This document shows positions 9,016 to 16,338 of a DNA stretch of 64,000 bases, piece by piece. The stretch's first letter is position 1, and every line of letters starts with the position of its first letter. Source of the stretch: an uncultured Fibrobacter sp. (GTDB lineage: Bacteria > Fibrobacterota > Fibrobacteria > Fibrobacterales > Fibrobacteraceae); contig NZ_ONDD01000006.1 of the NCBI RefSeq assembly GCF_900316465.1, forward strand, positions 1 through 64,000. Direction: 5' to 3'. The translations under genes and the position numbers were made by a program. The notes under the pieces are model-generated. The model worked only from the letters and a program-made list of their open reading frames with translations, was not told where the DNA came from and did not search any database.

Positions 9016-9269
9016 CTCTTTTCCTTTTTGGGCGGGACCGGGTCATAGCCGCCCTTGCAAAACGGGTTGCACCTTAAAATTCTATAAACCGCAAGAAAGA
9101 AACCTTTGAACACACCATGCACTTGGATTGCTTCGATCGCGTACTGAGAGCATGTCGGCTGGAACCTGCAAACCCCATGAAAGAAAAAGGGGTGAATCAA
9201 CTGGTACAGCCGGATAGGCACAATCAAGGCGCCTTTCAAGACATCGTTAACCTTGTGCGTCCAAGCCAT
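9012..9269 (-). CDS. yidD: Membrane protein insertion efficiency factor YidD
   Basis: This small protein carries the YidD signature: IRLYQLIHPFF, CRFQPTCSQYAIEAI, HGVFKGFFLAVYRILRCNPF and GGYDPVP at the C-terminus, with the conserved cysteines. YidD is a peripheral inner-membrane protein that helps YidC-dependent insertion. The start at 9269 (MAWTHKV, 85 residues) gives a family-like length; a frame-open extension to 9311 would add 14 atypical residues. With this start it overlaps the rnpA end by 23 bases; a later non-ATG start is possible. Confidence 0.9.
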   Translation of the reverse strand: MAWTHKVNDVLKGALIVPIRLYQLIHPFFFHGVCRFQPTCSQYAIEAIQVHGVFKGFFLAVYRILRCNPFCKGGYDPVPPKKEKR

Positions 9270-9597
9270 CGGTCCATTCCATTTTCTTGAACACCTTGAG
9301 CGCCGATTCACGCATGCGTTCCGAAGACATGACCTCGGAATTGTCGCTCACAATGATCATTGCCCAAACGGGCTTTGCGATATGGGGAACCCTTTCAAAA
9401 AACAGGGGCCGCAGTAATCTACGGCACTTGTTGCGGTAAACAGCGTTACCGTTCTTCTTTTTTGCCAAAAAGCAAAAACGACAAAAACCGTCCGGGCTTT
9501 CTATCCAACGCATCGTGAACGACGGCGTGCGGATGAACTTCCCATGGACGGCTACTTGCCGATAAGCTGGCTGGTTAGGCAGCCTATAGGAGCGCAA
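9247..9597 (-). CDS. rnpA: Ribonuclease P protein component
   Basis: RnpA is the protein subunit of the ribozyme that matures tRNA 5' ends. The 116-residue basic protein has the family core KKKNGNAVYRNKCRRLLRPLF (a variant of the RNR motif, split here only by the Cys) and RLPNQPAYRQV near the start. It lies between rpmH and yidD, the usual place. The first ATG in frame would remove the conserved N-terminal region, so TTG at 9597, 18 bases after the rpmH stop, is taken as start. Confidence 0.93.
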   Translation of the reverse strand: MRSYRLPNQPAYRQVAVHGKFIRTPSFTMRWIESPDGFCRFCFLAKKKNGNAVYRNKCRRLLRPLFFERVPHIAKPVWAMIIVSDNSEVMSSERMRESALKVFKKMEWTDGLDAQG

Positions 9598-9615
9598 CGA
9601 GGCTATGAGCCAATC

Positions 9616-9771
9616 CTACTTTTTGTAGATGGTGTCGCTCACGGTGAGGCGCTTGCGACCCTTGGCGCGACGACGGCTCAGAACAGCACGACCCCAACGG
9701 TCTTCCATGCGGGCACGGAAACCATGCTTGTTGGCGCGCTTACGATTATGAGGCTGGAATGTTCTTTTCAT
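9616..9771 (-). CDS. rpmH: 50S ribosomal protein L34
   Basis: The minus strand reads MKRTFQPHNRKRANKHGFRA and ends LTVSDTIYKK, a 51-residue, very basic protein that is an almost textbook L34. It is the first gene of the rpmH-rnpA-yidD-yidC block. L34 is a late-assembling protein of the large ribosomal subunit. GGTTACT just before the ATG is a weak ribosome site. Confidence 0.97.
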   Translation of the reverse strand: MKRTFQPHNRKRANKHGFRARMEDRWGRAVLSRRRAKGRKRLTVSDTIYKK

Positions 9772-9798
9772 TGTAGTAACCTTTAGTAAAAGTCAAAT

Positions 9799-9813
9799 TT
9801 TTGAGTCTCAAAA
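9799..9813. promoter_or_regulatory. Perfect 15-bp palindrome upstream of rpmH
   Basis: TTTTGAG T CTCAAAA is a perfect inverted repeat 28 bases before the rpmH start, in AT-rich DNA. It could be an operator for the rpmH operon; no known binding protein can be named from this sequence. Confidence 0.4.
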
Positions 9814-9898
9814 TTAGAAAAATTCCTAGATAAATCAAGGGGTCAGGGGGCCACGTAAGCAAGTTTTACGGACATTTTTAGCCTTTCCCCCACGGGTC

Positions 9899-9925
9899 TA
9901 TCAACATATCAACAATCTATCAACA
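9899..9925. repeat. Three tandem TATCAACA octamers
   Basis: TATCAACA occurs at 9899-9906, 9907-9914 and 9918-9925, all in one orientation, in the 233-base gap between rpmH and a lipoprotein gene. The unit differs from the DnaA box TTATCCACA at two of nine places when the preceding base is included. Since rpmH borders oriC in many bacteria, weak initiator sites are one possibility; an operator for gene 10005 is another. Confidence 0.4.
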
Positions 9926-10004
9926 TCTATTTTGGGCGCACCCGACCCACGCCCACGCGACAAGACCAGGCCGGCATCCAAAAAAAGTTATATTTCCCGG
10001 CGCT

Positions 10005-11213
10005 ATGAAGAAGAAAATCATTCTCGCTATTTCCCTTTCGGTGGCCACCCTGATCGCCGGATGCGCTAAGGGGCTCAAGCCGGATGACCCCGACGTTTAC
10101 AAGAACAAGACCGGTATTATCGGCGTGTTCCGCCAGACCGCCTTCTACTGCGAAGACGTGATGCCCCAGTACATGACGCTTGGCGCCCAGAAGATCGTGG
10201 TGAAGCCGAGCTGGAGCCACGAACAGGACAACCTGTTCATTAGCGAAATGAAGCCGGGTATTGCTCCGCTGTACAAGTACGAATACGCCTGCGGTATCGA
10301 CGAAACCAAGCTCACGCTCGATACCACCGACAACGGCAAGAAGCCCTTCCCGTACGCCGTGAAGATTCCGGACAAGGGATTCTGCAAGATCGTGATTTCG
10401 TTCCTCGAAAACGACAACCTGTTCTCGCATAACGACGACCTCTTGAGCGAATACTTCGAAAAGAACGAAGTGGCCGCCGGTTACCCGAACATTCCTTACT
10501 GCGACGTGATCGACACCAAGGGTAGCGTGGTGACCTTCATGAACCGCGACTCCCTTTACCGCGAACAGTACAAGGCCGCTCGCGAAACCGCCAAGAACCT
10601 CACTAACGACGACATTTACCCGCTGATCACCATCGAAGAAGGCTCCGACATGGCAAGCATGAGCGGCGACAACACCCAAGTGGTGCTGGTGACCTGGCAC
10701 AACGACCCGGACCGTTTCAAGGATGGCGAAGTAACCACCCTGAAAGACGACGAAGTGCTTTGGGCCTACACCGACAAGGAATTCCTGAAATGGTTCCGTG
10801 AAAATCACGAAAAGGTGGACAACTGGGACATTCGTTTGAAGCAGCTTTTGGGCAAGTCCCCCGAAACGGACAACAGGTACTTTACCGTGTTCTGGGTAAG
10901 AGTGACCGACGTGTTCCGCCCGGCATACTTCCCCGAAATCAACAGCAACATGATGAATACGACCTTCACGAACACGCTTGAAGAAGACACCACTGCAAAC
11001 GCCATGTGGTTCAAGAACTGGTTCGACAAGGAAAAGGTATCGCGCACCAAAGATGCCGCTCCGTGGACTCGCCTGGGCTATACTTACGACTGGGGCAATC
11101 CGGACAGCAAGTACGGGCTTTCGGAATTCATCGTGAAGGATGGAGCCGAAATCGAAGTGAAGTTCACGCGCAAGAACCGCGCCTTCCTCACGTGGCTTAA
11201 GGACAGACTCTAA
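10005..11213 (+). CDS. Lipoprotein of unknown function, 402 residues
   Basis: The N-terminus is a lipoprotein signal (MKKKIILAISLSVATLIAGC, Cys 20). The rest is polar and soluble with no obvious repeats, rich in Asp, Lys and aromatic residues, and ends in a basic helix. No catalytic motif or known domain is recognised. No AGGAGG precedes the ATG, but the signal peptide fixes the start. Its last 17 bases overlap the end of the converging TrmB-like gene. Codon use is like that of neighbouring housekeeping genes, so it is likely a native, fairly well expressed envelope protein. Confidence 0.75.
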   Translation: MKKKIILAISLSVATLIAGCAKGLKPDDPDVYKNKTGIIGVFRQTAFYCEDVMPQYMTLGAQKIVVKPSWSHEQDNLFISEMKPGIAPLYKYEYACGIDETKLTLDTTDNGKKPFPYAVKIPDKGFCKIVISFLENDNLFSHNDDLLSEYFEKNEVAAGYPNIPYCDVIDTKGSVVTFMNRDSLYREQYKAARETAKNLTNDDIYPLITIEEGSDMASMSGDNTQVVLVTWHNDPDRFKDGEVTTLKDDEVLWAYTDKEFLKWFRENHEKVDNWDIRLKQLLGKSPETDNRYFTVFWVRVTDVFRPAYFPEINSNMMNTTFTNTLEEDTTANAMWFKNWFDKEKVSRTKDAAPWTRLGYTYDWGNPDSKYGLSEFIVKDGAEIEVKFTRKNRAFLTWLKDRL

Positions 11214-11928
11214 CCAGCGTCCTGTATAATTCCTGGCCGGCGGTTTGATACTTACGTTCGAAGGCCGTTTCAGGATTCTCGGGACTAAAGGCCGCGCACT
11301 CGACGCTGACATTTAACGAGAGACAGTCGCCTGCAATGCGGGCGGCTTCTTTGTATTCGCGGGCGTAGATTTCCCAATTGGTGCGGAGTTCCGTGACCGG
11401 GCTCAGGCGCATGAGCACCGGGAAAATCGGGTGCAAGTGAAAACGCCTGGTGGCTTCGCTTTCTTTGGGCCACGGGTTCGGGTAATAAAGCGCATGGTGC
11501 AAGATATTCCACTCGCCCGCATTCACTTTCTCGAGCGCGAGGCGCCAAAAATCCAAAAGTTCCGCGCGCACCCAGAAGGCATTCGCCGGAACATCGCAGG
11601 AGGCACCCGCCGAAACTTCGAGTTGCCGCTCGTTGCCCGCCTTCGAGAGGCGAACCGCCGACTTGTCGATACCGATGACCGGGACATTCGGGAACTTGCG
11701 GGCCAAATGGATGGTGCTTTCGCCTGTGCCGCAGCCGGAATCCAGCACGAGATCCAAGCGCCCCGTTGACCCGTAAAAAGAGCGCACGAATTCGGAGGCT
11801 TTTTCAAACGCTCCGCGGGTGTGATCCGCCACCGGACGCAAAAAAGTCGTGGCAGCGTACTTGCGCACCACGGCTTCTAAATTCTTGTAGATGTCGATTT
11901 GGTTGCTGGTAACAGAGCGAACGGTCAC
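11197..11928 (-). CDS. TrmB-like SAM-dependent methyltransferase
   Basis: The protein has a class I methyltransferase fold start (LDSGCGTGESTIHLA, SAM-binding Gly-rich loop) followed by GIDKS, and a late motif YYPNPWPK...RRF with TNWEIYAREY. The PNPWPK motif and the (T/R)N...YA pattern are those of TrmB, which methylates guanine-46 N7 in tRNA. It is somewhat divergent, so another RNA or small-molecule substrate is possible. The start is a GTG at 11928 whose first G is also the last base of the TAG that ends the upstream lipoprotein gene, so the two are coupled. Its stop lies inside the end of the converging lipoprotein gene. Confidence 0.7.
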   Translation of the reverse strand: MTVRSVTSNQIDIYKNLEAVVRKYAATTFLRPVADHTRGAFEKASEFVRSFYGSTGRLDLVLDSGCGTGESTIHLARKFPNVPVIGIDKSAVRLSKAGNERQLEVSAGASCDVPANAFWVRAELLDFWRLALEKVNAGEWNILHHALYYPNPWPKESEATRRFHLHPIFPVLMRLSPVTELRTNWEIYAREYKEAARIAGDCLSLNVSVECAAFSPENPETAFERKYQTAGQELYRTLVRVCP

Positions 11929-13106
11929 TACTTTTCCCAAATGGAGAGGCGGTCGCCACCGATCAGTTCGACATCGTCGAGCCAGACTTCGGCGTAGCCG
12001 TCGATCGTCTTGAAATCCCACGCCAACTGGTTCACGCACTTGAAGGCTTCCTTGTCGGCCGACAGCGGCACGCTCACTCGCACCCATACGCTATCAAGGC
12101 CGTATTCGGACTGAATCAACTTCTGATGGTCCGGTTCCAAGTTGGAATCGACGATGTTAAAGACCACGGAACCGATACCCTTGATACGGAAGGCAATGGA
12201 ATCCACCGACGAGATATCGTTGCAAAGGGCCTTGTCGCTCTTGCCCAGTTCGACACCCATGGTTGCCCAGGGCCAGTGAGCGACTCCGGTAGAATCCTTG
12301 ATGATATCGCCGAAGTGGGCCGCCACGTGAGCAAAGATGTTTCCGTCTTCGTTCGCAAGTGTAAAGAGATGGTTTTCGCCGATAATGAAGTCGGGGGTCA
12401 CGTTGTCGGCAAAGTCAAAATACCACCAACCACCATCGTAGGTACGTGCCGGCATAAAGCGATTCTGGTAGTTGGAATCCTGGAAGTCTTCGAGCAACAG
12501 GGCTCGGCTTTCGTCAGCGAACGTGCCGGACACAGTGCTTTCGCCTGCGAGGACCTTCAAGTAAGTGCTGCTGGTATCGACGTCTTCGACATCGGGAATG
12601 AACACCAGGCTGAGCACGCCTTCGGGCAGGGAATCGAGCGTGAAGTTGCCGTCTTTCACCTTGGCGGAATGTTCCAGGCCGCGGACCTTGACAACGCCCT
12701 TCAGGGACTTGTCGCCCACAGAGCCAGAAACGGTCGCAGTCTTTTTAAGTCTGTCCTTACCGAGGTCGACACTTGCGCCCTTCACCTGGACCGGAATCTG
12801 CAGAGCTTCGCCAGCGAGCTTTGCTTCGAGCGTGTAGTCGCCATCGGCAACGCCTTCGATAGTCACGTTACCATTCTTGTCGGCTTCGGCAGAATAAGAC
12901 TTTTCGCTATCGAGGCCTTCGCTGTCCATGAGACGGACCTTAGCGAGAGCCGCCGGAGACTTTTCGGCAGTCAAAATCTGTGCGGTAATGGCGTTACCGG
13001 CTTCGGTACCGCTCGGGCCACCGCCGGCTGTTTTAGTTTCGCCACAAGCCGAAAGACCAAGCCCGAAAGAAAGGGCGAGAATCGAGGTCGCGGCGAGCTT
13101 AGCCAT
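11928..13106 (-). CDS. Large lipoprotein with carboxypeptidase-regulatory-like repeats and a C-terminal beta-sandwich region
   Basis: The start at 13106 gives a lipoprotein signal (MAKLAATSILALSFGLGLSAC, Cys 21) preceded by AAAGGA. The frame also runs 20 codons further, to an ATG that overlaps the TAA of the upstream TIGR02147 gene, but that leader has no function I can see. The mature protein has two short modules that look like carboxypeptidase-regulatory repeats (VTIEGVADGDYTLEAKLAG and FTLDSLPEGVLSLVFIP, about 80-190 of the mature region). A C-terminal domain (WWYFDFADN to WLDDVELIG) looks like a carbohydrate-binding-type jelly roll. It probably sits on the cell surface. The function is unknown; sugar binding is only a guess. 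Confidence 0.7.
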   Translation of the reverse strand: MAKLAATSILALSFGLGLSACGETKTAGGGPSGTEAGNAITAQILTAEKSPAALAKVRLMDSEGLDSEKSYSAEADKNGNVTIEGVADGDYTLEAKLAGEALQIPVQVKGASVDLGKDRLKKTATVSGSVGDKSLKGVVKVRGLEHSAKVKDGNFTLDSLPEGVLSLVFIPDVEDVDTSSTYLKVLAGESTVSGTFADESRALLLEDFQDSNYQNRFMPARTYDGGWWYFDFADNVTPDFIIGENHLFTLANEDGNIFAHVAAHFGDIIKDSTGVAHWPWATMGVELGKSDKALCNDISSVDSIAFRIKGIGSVVFNIVDSNLEPDHQKLIQSEYGLDSVWVRVSVPLSADKEAFKCVNQLAWDFKTIDGYAEVWLDDVELIGGDRLSIWEK

Positions 13107-13165
13107 ATTTGCGGGGCATTCCTTTAACACGTCCCAAAAATAGAAATTTTCATTGAGTTCGCGCA

Positions 13166-14023
13166 TTACACCCCCTTGTTTTGCGGAGCGGCACCAGTAT
13201 CAGGGTCGTCCACCTTGTCAGACAAAGGGAACATCGCAATATTTAAAGCATAAACACGGTCGGCGCGTTCACTCTTACGAGCAAACTGCAACAGACCTCT
13301 ACGGAATTCTTCGATGCGGTGACGGATCTCGGGCAGGTCGGATTCATCGGCCGTAAACACCACAGAAGAAATATCGCGTTCTTCGGGTTTGTGACGGTCA
13401 ATCGATTCCTGAGCAAGTTCAATCGTATGCCTGTGGAAGTCGCGAACCGCCTGGCTCTTGACTTCGCCACCCGTACTGATAATCTGATCGGTAATATTCC
13501 AGCCGCCATTGCCATCGGGCACGACAAGGCCAAGCTGCTTGAGAATGCCAAGGGCAGAGCGGGCTTCATCCTGCGAAATAGCGGGGCTCAGGCTCTTGCC
13601 GAGTTTGCCGATATCGCTCGTGTCTTTGGTAATGCCAATCAGGGCGCGGAGTGCGGCACAAGCCCAGCTGCCGAAATACGAAAGCTCGGGTGCCGACAGC
13701 ACGCGAGTTTCCATGGAACGCAATTCCATGAGTCGGTAGTACAACTCCGAAAGAGTCTGCTTTGCCTTGGTCTTGTTGAAACGGTATAAAGTCTTGAAGT
13801 ATTCGGCACGACGGTCATCAAGTCCGCAAATGCGGATGAACGCCGGGAGCGTGCCTTCGTTCAAGTGGCCCTCTTTCTGGAATACGCGCACAAGCCAGGC
13901 CGGGTCTACGCCGGTCTTCTGACCAAGATAGCGGTACGAGGTGAAGGGGCTGCCTTTCTTGGTTTCGACGAACCAATCCTTCAGGAACTCGCGGTATTCC
14001 AAATAGTCTAATACTTCGGGCAT
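13166..14023 (-). CDS. TIGR02147/DUF4423-type protein, putative transcriptional regulator
   Basis: The 285-residue protein starts VLDYLEYREFLKDWF, followed by SYRYLGQKTGVDPAWLVRVFQKEGHL, a helix-turn-helix-like pattern near residues 24-50. The rest is helical with LSELYYRLME and FRRGLLQFARKSE and ends near LNIAMFPLSDK. This pattern matches the TIGR02147 family (with a DUF4423-type C-terminus), expanded in Fibrobacter and also seen in Bdellovibrio. The HTH-like part suggests DNA binding. The lipoprotein gene at 11928 follows directly. It is divergent from a second family member at 14281 across 257 bases. Confidence 0.75.
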   Translation of the reverse strand: MPEVLDYLEYREFLKDWFVETKKGSPFTSYRYLGQKTGVDPAWLVRVFQKEGHLNEGTLPAFIRICGLDDRRAEYFKTLYRFNKTKAKQTLSELYYRLMELRSMETRVLSAPELSYFGSWACAALRALIGITKDTSDIGKLGKSLSPAISQDEARSALGILKQLGLVVPDGNGGWNITDQIISTGGEVKSQAVRDFHRHTIELAQESIDRHKPEERDISSVVFTADESDLPEIRHRIEEFRRGLLQFARKSERADRVYALNIAMFPLSDKVDDPDTGAAPQNKGV

Positions 14024-14232
14024 GTCTATAATTTACCATTTAAAGATAGAAAATGTTTACAAATTTCATAAACCGAAGTATTTCCGTTGCAGAAATTTCA
14101 ACAACCTCATCGGCCTTTCTGAAAGTTGTATCATATAGCAGCCATTTTGTTTCATTAACACAAAAATATTTTCAGCACATCATATTTTTCCGCATTTTTA
14201 GCTAAATTTCAAAGTTTTTGTATCATCACATA

Positions 14233-14260
14233 TTGACTTTTGAGTTTTTAGAGCTATATT
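14233..14260 (+). promoter_or_regulatory. Sigma-70-type promoter for the 14281 gene
   Basis: TTGACT (14233-14238), a 16-base spacer and TATATT (14255-14260), followed by AGGAGG shortly before the ATG at 14281. This leaves a leader of only about 15 bases. Confidence 0.6.
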
Positions 14261-14280
14261 AGGAGCAGGAGGAAATCAAT

Positions 14281-15093
14281 ATGAGACCTATCACCGAATA
14301 CCAAGATTACCGGCTTTACATGCGGGACTTTTACGAAGAACGCAAAAAGTCAGGCTTTACTTGGAGAGATTTTTCGAAGAGCGCCGGATTCGCCTCGCCC
14401 TCGTACCTGAAGCTGGTTTGCGAAGGCAAAAGCAGCCTGAGCCGCGTCGGACTCCCGCGAGTCGCAAACGCCATGGACCTTTCGGGCTACGAGTTCACCT
14501 ACTTTGAAAAGATGGTGGAATTCGGGAACGCTACGAACGACGAAAAGAAAAAAGCCGCGTTTACAGAGCTCACCCGGATTGCAAAAGAGCAGAAGGCCCG
14601 CGTGATTGACGCCGACACATTCGCCTACTACGAATCGGGCATCAATTCTATTGTTCGCGAATTGGCGCCACTCATGCCAGGCGCACTCCCCAAGGACATG
14701 GCAAAAAAAATCAAGCACATTTTTACGGCACAACAAGTGCGCGATTCGCTTGAACTTTTGACCAAGGCAAAGTTCCTCGAAGAAACCGGCGAAAACACCT
14801 ACCGTCAAGCGGACAAGGCCATTACCGGGTCTACCGAGGCAATCCCGCTGGCGCTCCGCTCCATGAATCGCGAAATGACCGACCTCGCGAAAGAAGCGAT
14901 TGACAAAGTAGAGGCGAAGGACAAGAACATTTCGGGCGTCACCATGGGGGTCGACGCTCCGACGCTTGCACGCATTTCCGAAGAAATCGACAAATGCCGC
15001 AAGCGCGTTATCGCCCTCGCCAACGGCTGTAAAAACATCAACCAAGTTTACCGTTTGAATCTGCAACTTTTCCCGTTGACAGACAAAGTATAG
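14281..15093 (+). CDS. TIGR02147/DUF4423-type protein, putative transcriptional regulator (second copy)
   Basis: The protein starts ITEYQDYRLYMRDFYEERK, then TWRDFSKSAGFASPSYLKLVCEGKSSLS, an HTH-like pattern at about residues 24-50, and ends VYRLNLQLFPLTDKV. It is the same family as the divergent gene at 13166: similar length, the same start pattern ((Y/V)x(D/E)YxxYRxFxxD) and the same end motif (LNxxxFPLxDKV). TIGR02147 members are typical of Fibrobacter and their role is not established; a DNA-binding regulator is inferred from the HTH-like part. A lipoprotein gene follows 11 bases later with its own GGAGG, so the two form an operon. Confidence 0.78.
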   Translation: MRPITEYQDYRLYMRDFYEERKKSGFTWRDFSKSAGFASPSYLKLVCEGKSSLSRVGLPRVANAMDLSGYEFTYFEKMVEFGNATNDEKKKAAFTELTRIAKEQKARVIDADTFAYYESGINSIVRELAPLMPGALPKDMAKKIKHIFTAQQVRDSLELLTKAKFLEETGENTYRQADKAITGSTEAIPLALRSMNREMTDLAKEAIDKVEAKDKNISGVTMGVDAPTLARISEEIDKCRKRVIALANGCKNINQVYRLNLQLFPLTDKV

Positions 15094-15104
15094 GAGGAGA
15101 AACC

Positions 15105-16286
15105 ATGAAACCCTACACCACAAAAATCGCCTTTGGGGGCATACTATTTGCAGTCTCGCTGTTTACCGCCTGCAGCGATTCCAAAATCACCGGCACCGAC
15201 GAACAGTCCAGTTCCATAAACGCCCTAAACGCCGACTCCACTATTCAAACATGGCTGGAAGCCGATACGTTGAGACCAAATCCGGAATGCACAAATTGCT
15301 TGGACACCACAATCGACATCATTCACGATTTGCCTTCTGGAATCAAAACTAAAAATGGCGAGCTGAAACACGTCTACAAGACTAATTTTGAATCCGTTTT
15401 CTGCGAAACAACGGAGATGTGGTTCGTCTATTCTGTTTCCGTTTCCGACACAGCCGTCATAAAGTACTATGACATTCCCGACACCCTGTCGCCTGAATCC
15501 TTCAAGCAAGACTGCGCCAATGACGGAGGCATTATTGCAGAAGAAAGTCCTCTATTCCAAGGCCGATACGAACTCTCTTGCACATTGCCGGCTCCAATGA
15601 AGACCGAAATTACTCCGGGAGGCATGCAATACTTTGACGCCCATTGGAAAAAATACGCCCAGCAAATTATAGATGTCTGTGGAGAGCCGATAGAAGATAG
15701 AGAATCCCCAGAAGGCGACCCCTCCGTTATAATTGATGAAGAAGATGATCAGAAATTCCTTTCTGAAAACGAAGAAAAACTCGCCAGCTACTTACACAGC
15801 AATCCGCTTTCCAAGGAAATCCAAGTAGACAATCAGTGTGTCGAAACAGAGTTCACGTACGAATGCGGAAATAACGGCGTGCCCCTGGACAACGGAATTG
15901 TGTACTACACGTACCTCAACATCTTTGAATCCATTCGCTGCCAAAACTATATAAGCGATTCCTTGGGCGAAATCGAAAAAGTCCATTCCTATACCGTTTC
16001 CTTGGACGGCAATACCGTCACAAAGAAATGGAGTGAAGATGATTTCAATCGAATGCCGGCCGAAGAACTCGCCCTCGCCAAAAAGAATTTCACCGAATAT
16101 TGCAATCTTGAAAACGGGGCCATCATTAGCGACACGTACAGAGAAATCACCTGCGAAATCAAAATCGAGCCTCTCAACAAAGACGACGTTGATGCGAACG
16201 GCGCAGAACCATTCTACAATTACTCTGACCCTGTATGGGACATTTACGGAACGAAAGTGATTGCAGCCTGTAGATACGGGAATTAG
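15105..16286 (+). CDS. Cys-rich lipoprotein with an internal duplication
   Basis: The lipoprotein signal is MKPYTTKIAFGGILFAVSLF followed by TAC (Cys 23), and the mature start has a short Gln-Ser-Ser linker. The mature protein contains two related halves: FESVFCETTEMW...FKQDCANDGGIIAE...YELSC (about residues 100-165) and FESIRCQNY...FTEYCNLENGAII...EITC (about 270-350). Cys, Phe and Gly-Gly/Gly-Ala positions match, so it arose by tandem duplication and each half probably has a disulfide in the periplasm or on the surface. No known family is recognised. It lies in an operon with the TIGR02147 gene and ends at a bidirectional terminator. Confidence 0.72.
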   Translation: MKPYTTKIAFGGILFAVSLFTACSDSKITGTDEQSSSINALNADSTIQTWLEADTLRPNPECTNCLDTTIDIIHDLPSGIKTKNGELKHVYKTNFESVFCETTEMWFVYSVSVSDTAVIKYYDIPDTLSPESFKQDCANDGGIIAEESPLFQGRYELSCTLPAPMKTEITPGGMQYFDAHWKKYAQQIIDVCGEPIEDRESPEGDPSVIIDEEDDQKFLSENEEKLASYLHSNPLSKEIQVDNQCVETEFTYECGNNGVPLDNGIVYYTYLNIFESIRCQNYISDSLGEIEKVHSYTVSLDGNTVTKKWSEDDFNRMPAEELALAKKNFTEYCNLENGAIISDTYREITCEIKIEPLNKDDVDANGAEPFYNYSDPVWDIYGTKVIAACRYGN

Positions 16287-16313
16287 ATTTAAATAATTTG
16301 ATTTAAACAAAAA

Positions 16314-16338
16314 GCGCGGCAGTGATGCCGCGTTTTTT
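16314..16338. terminator. Bidirectional terminator between the 15105 lipoprotein and recD
   Basis: CGCGGCA (16315-16321) pairs with TGCCGCG (16326-16332) over a 4-base loop, with an A-run before and a T-run after. It serves the plus-strand lipoprotein and lies directly at the end of recD, whose stop is at 16337. Confidence 0.8.

Noticed and set aside
9927..11312. A 461-codon open frame on the minus strand
   Set aside because: Antisense to the lipoprotein gene at 10005, which has a clear signal peptide and start; the antisense frame has no domain.
13107..13166. Start of the 11928 lipoprotein at 13166
   Set aside because: It would put 20 unrelated residues before a perfect lipoprotein signal peptide; the ribosome site precedes 13106.
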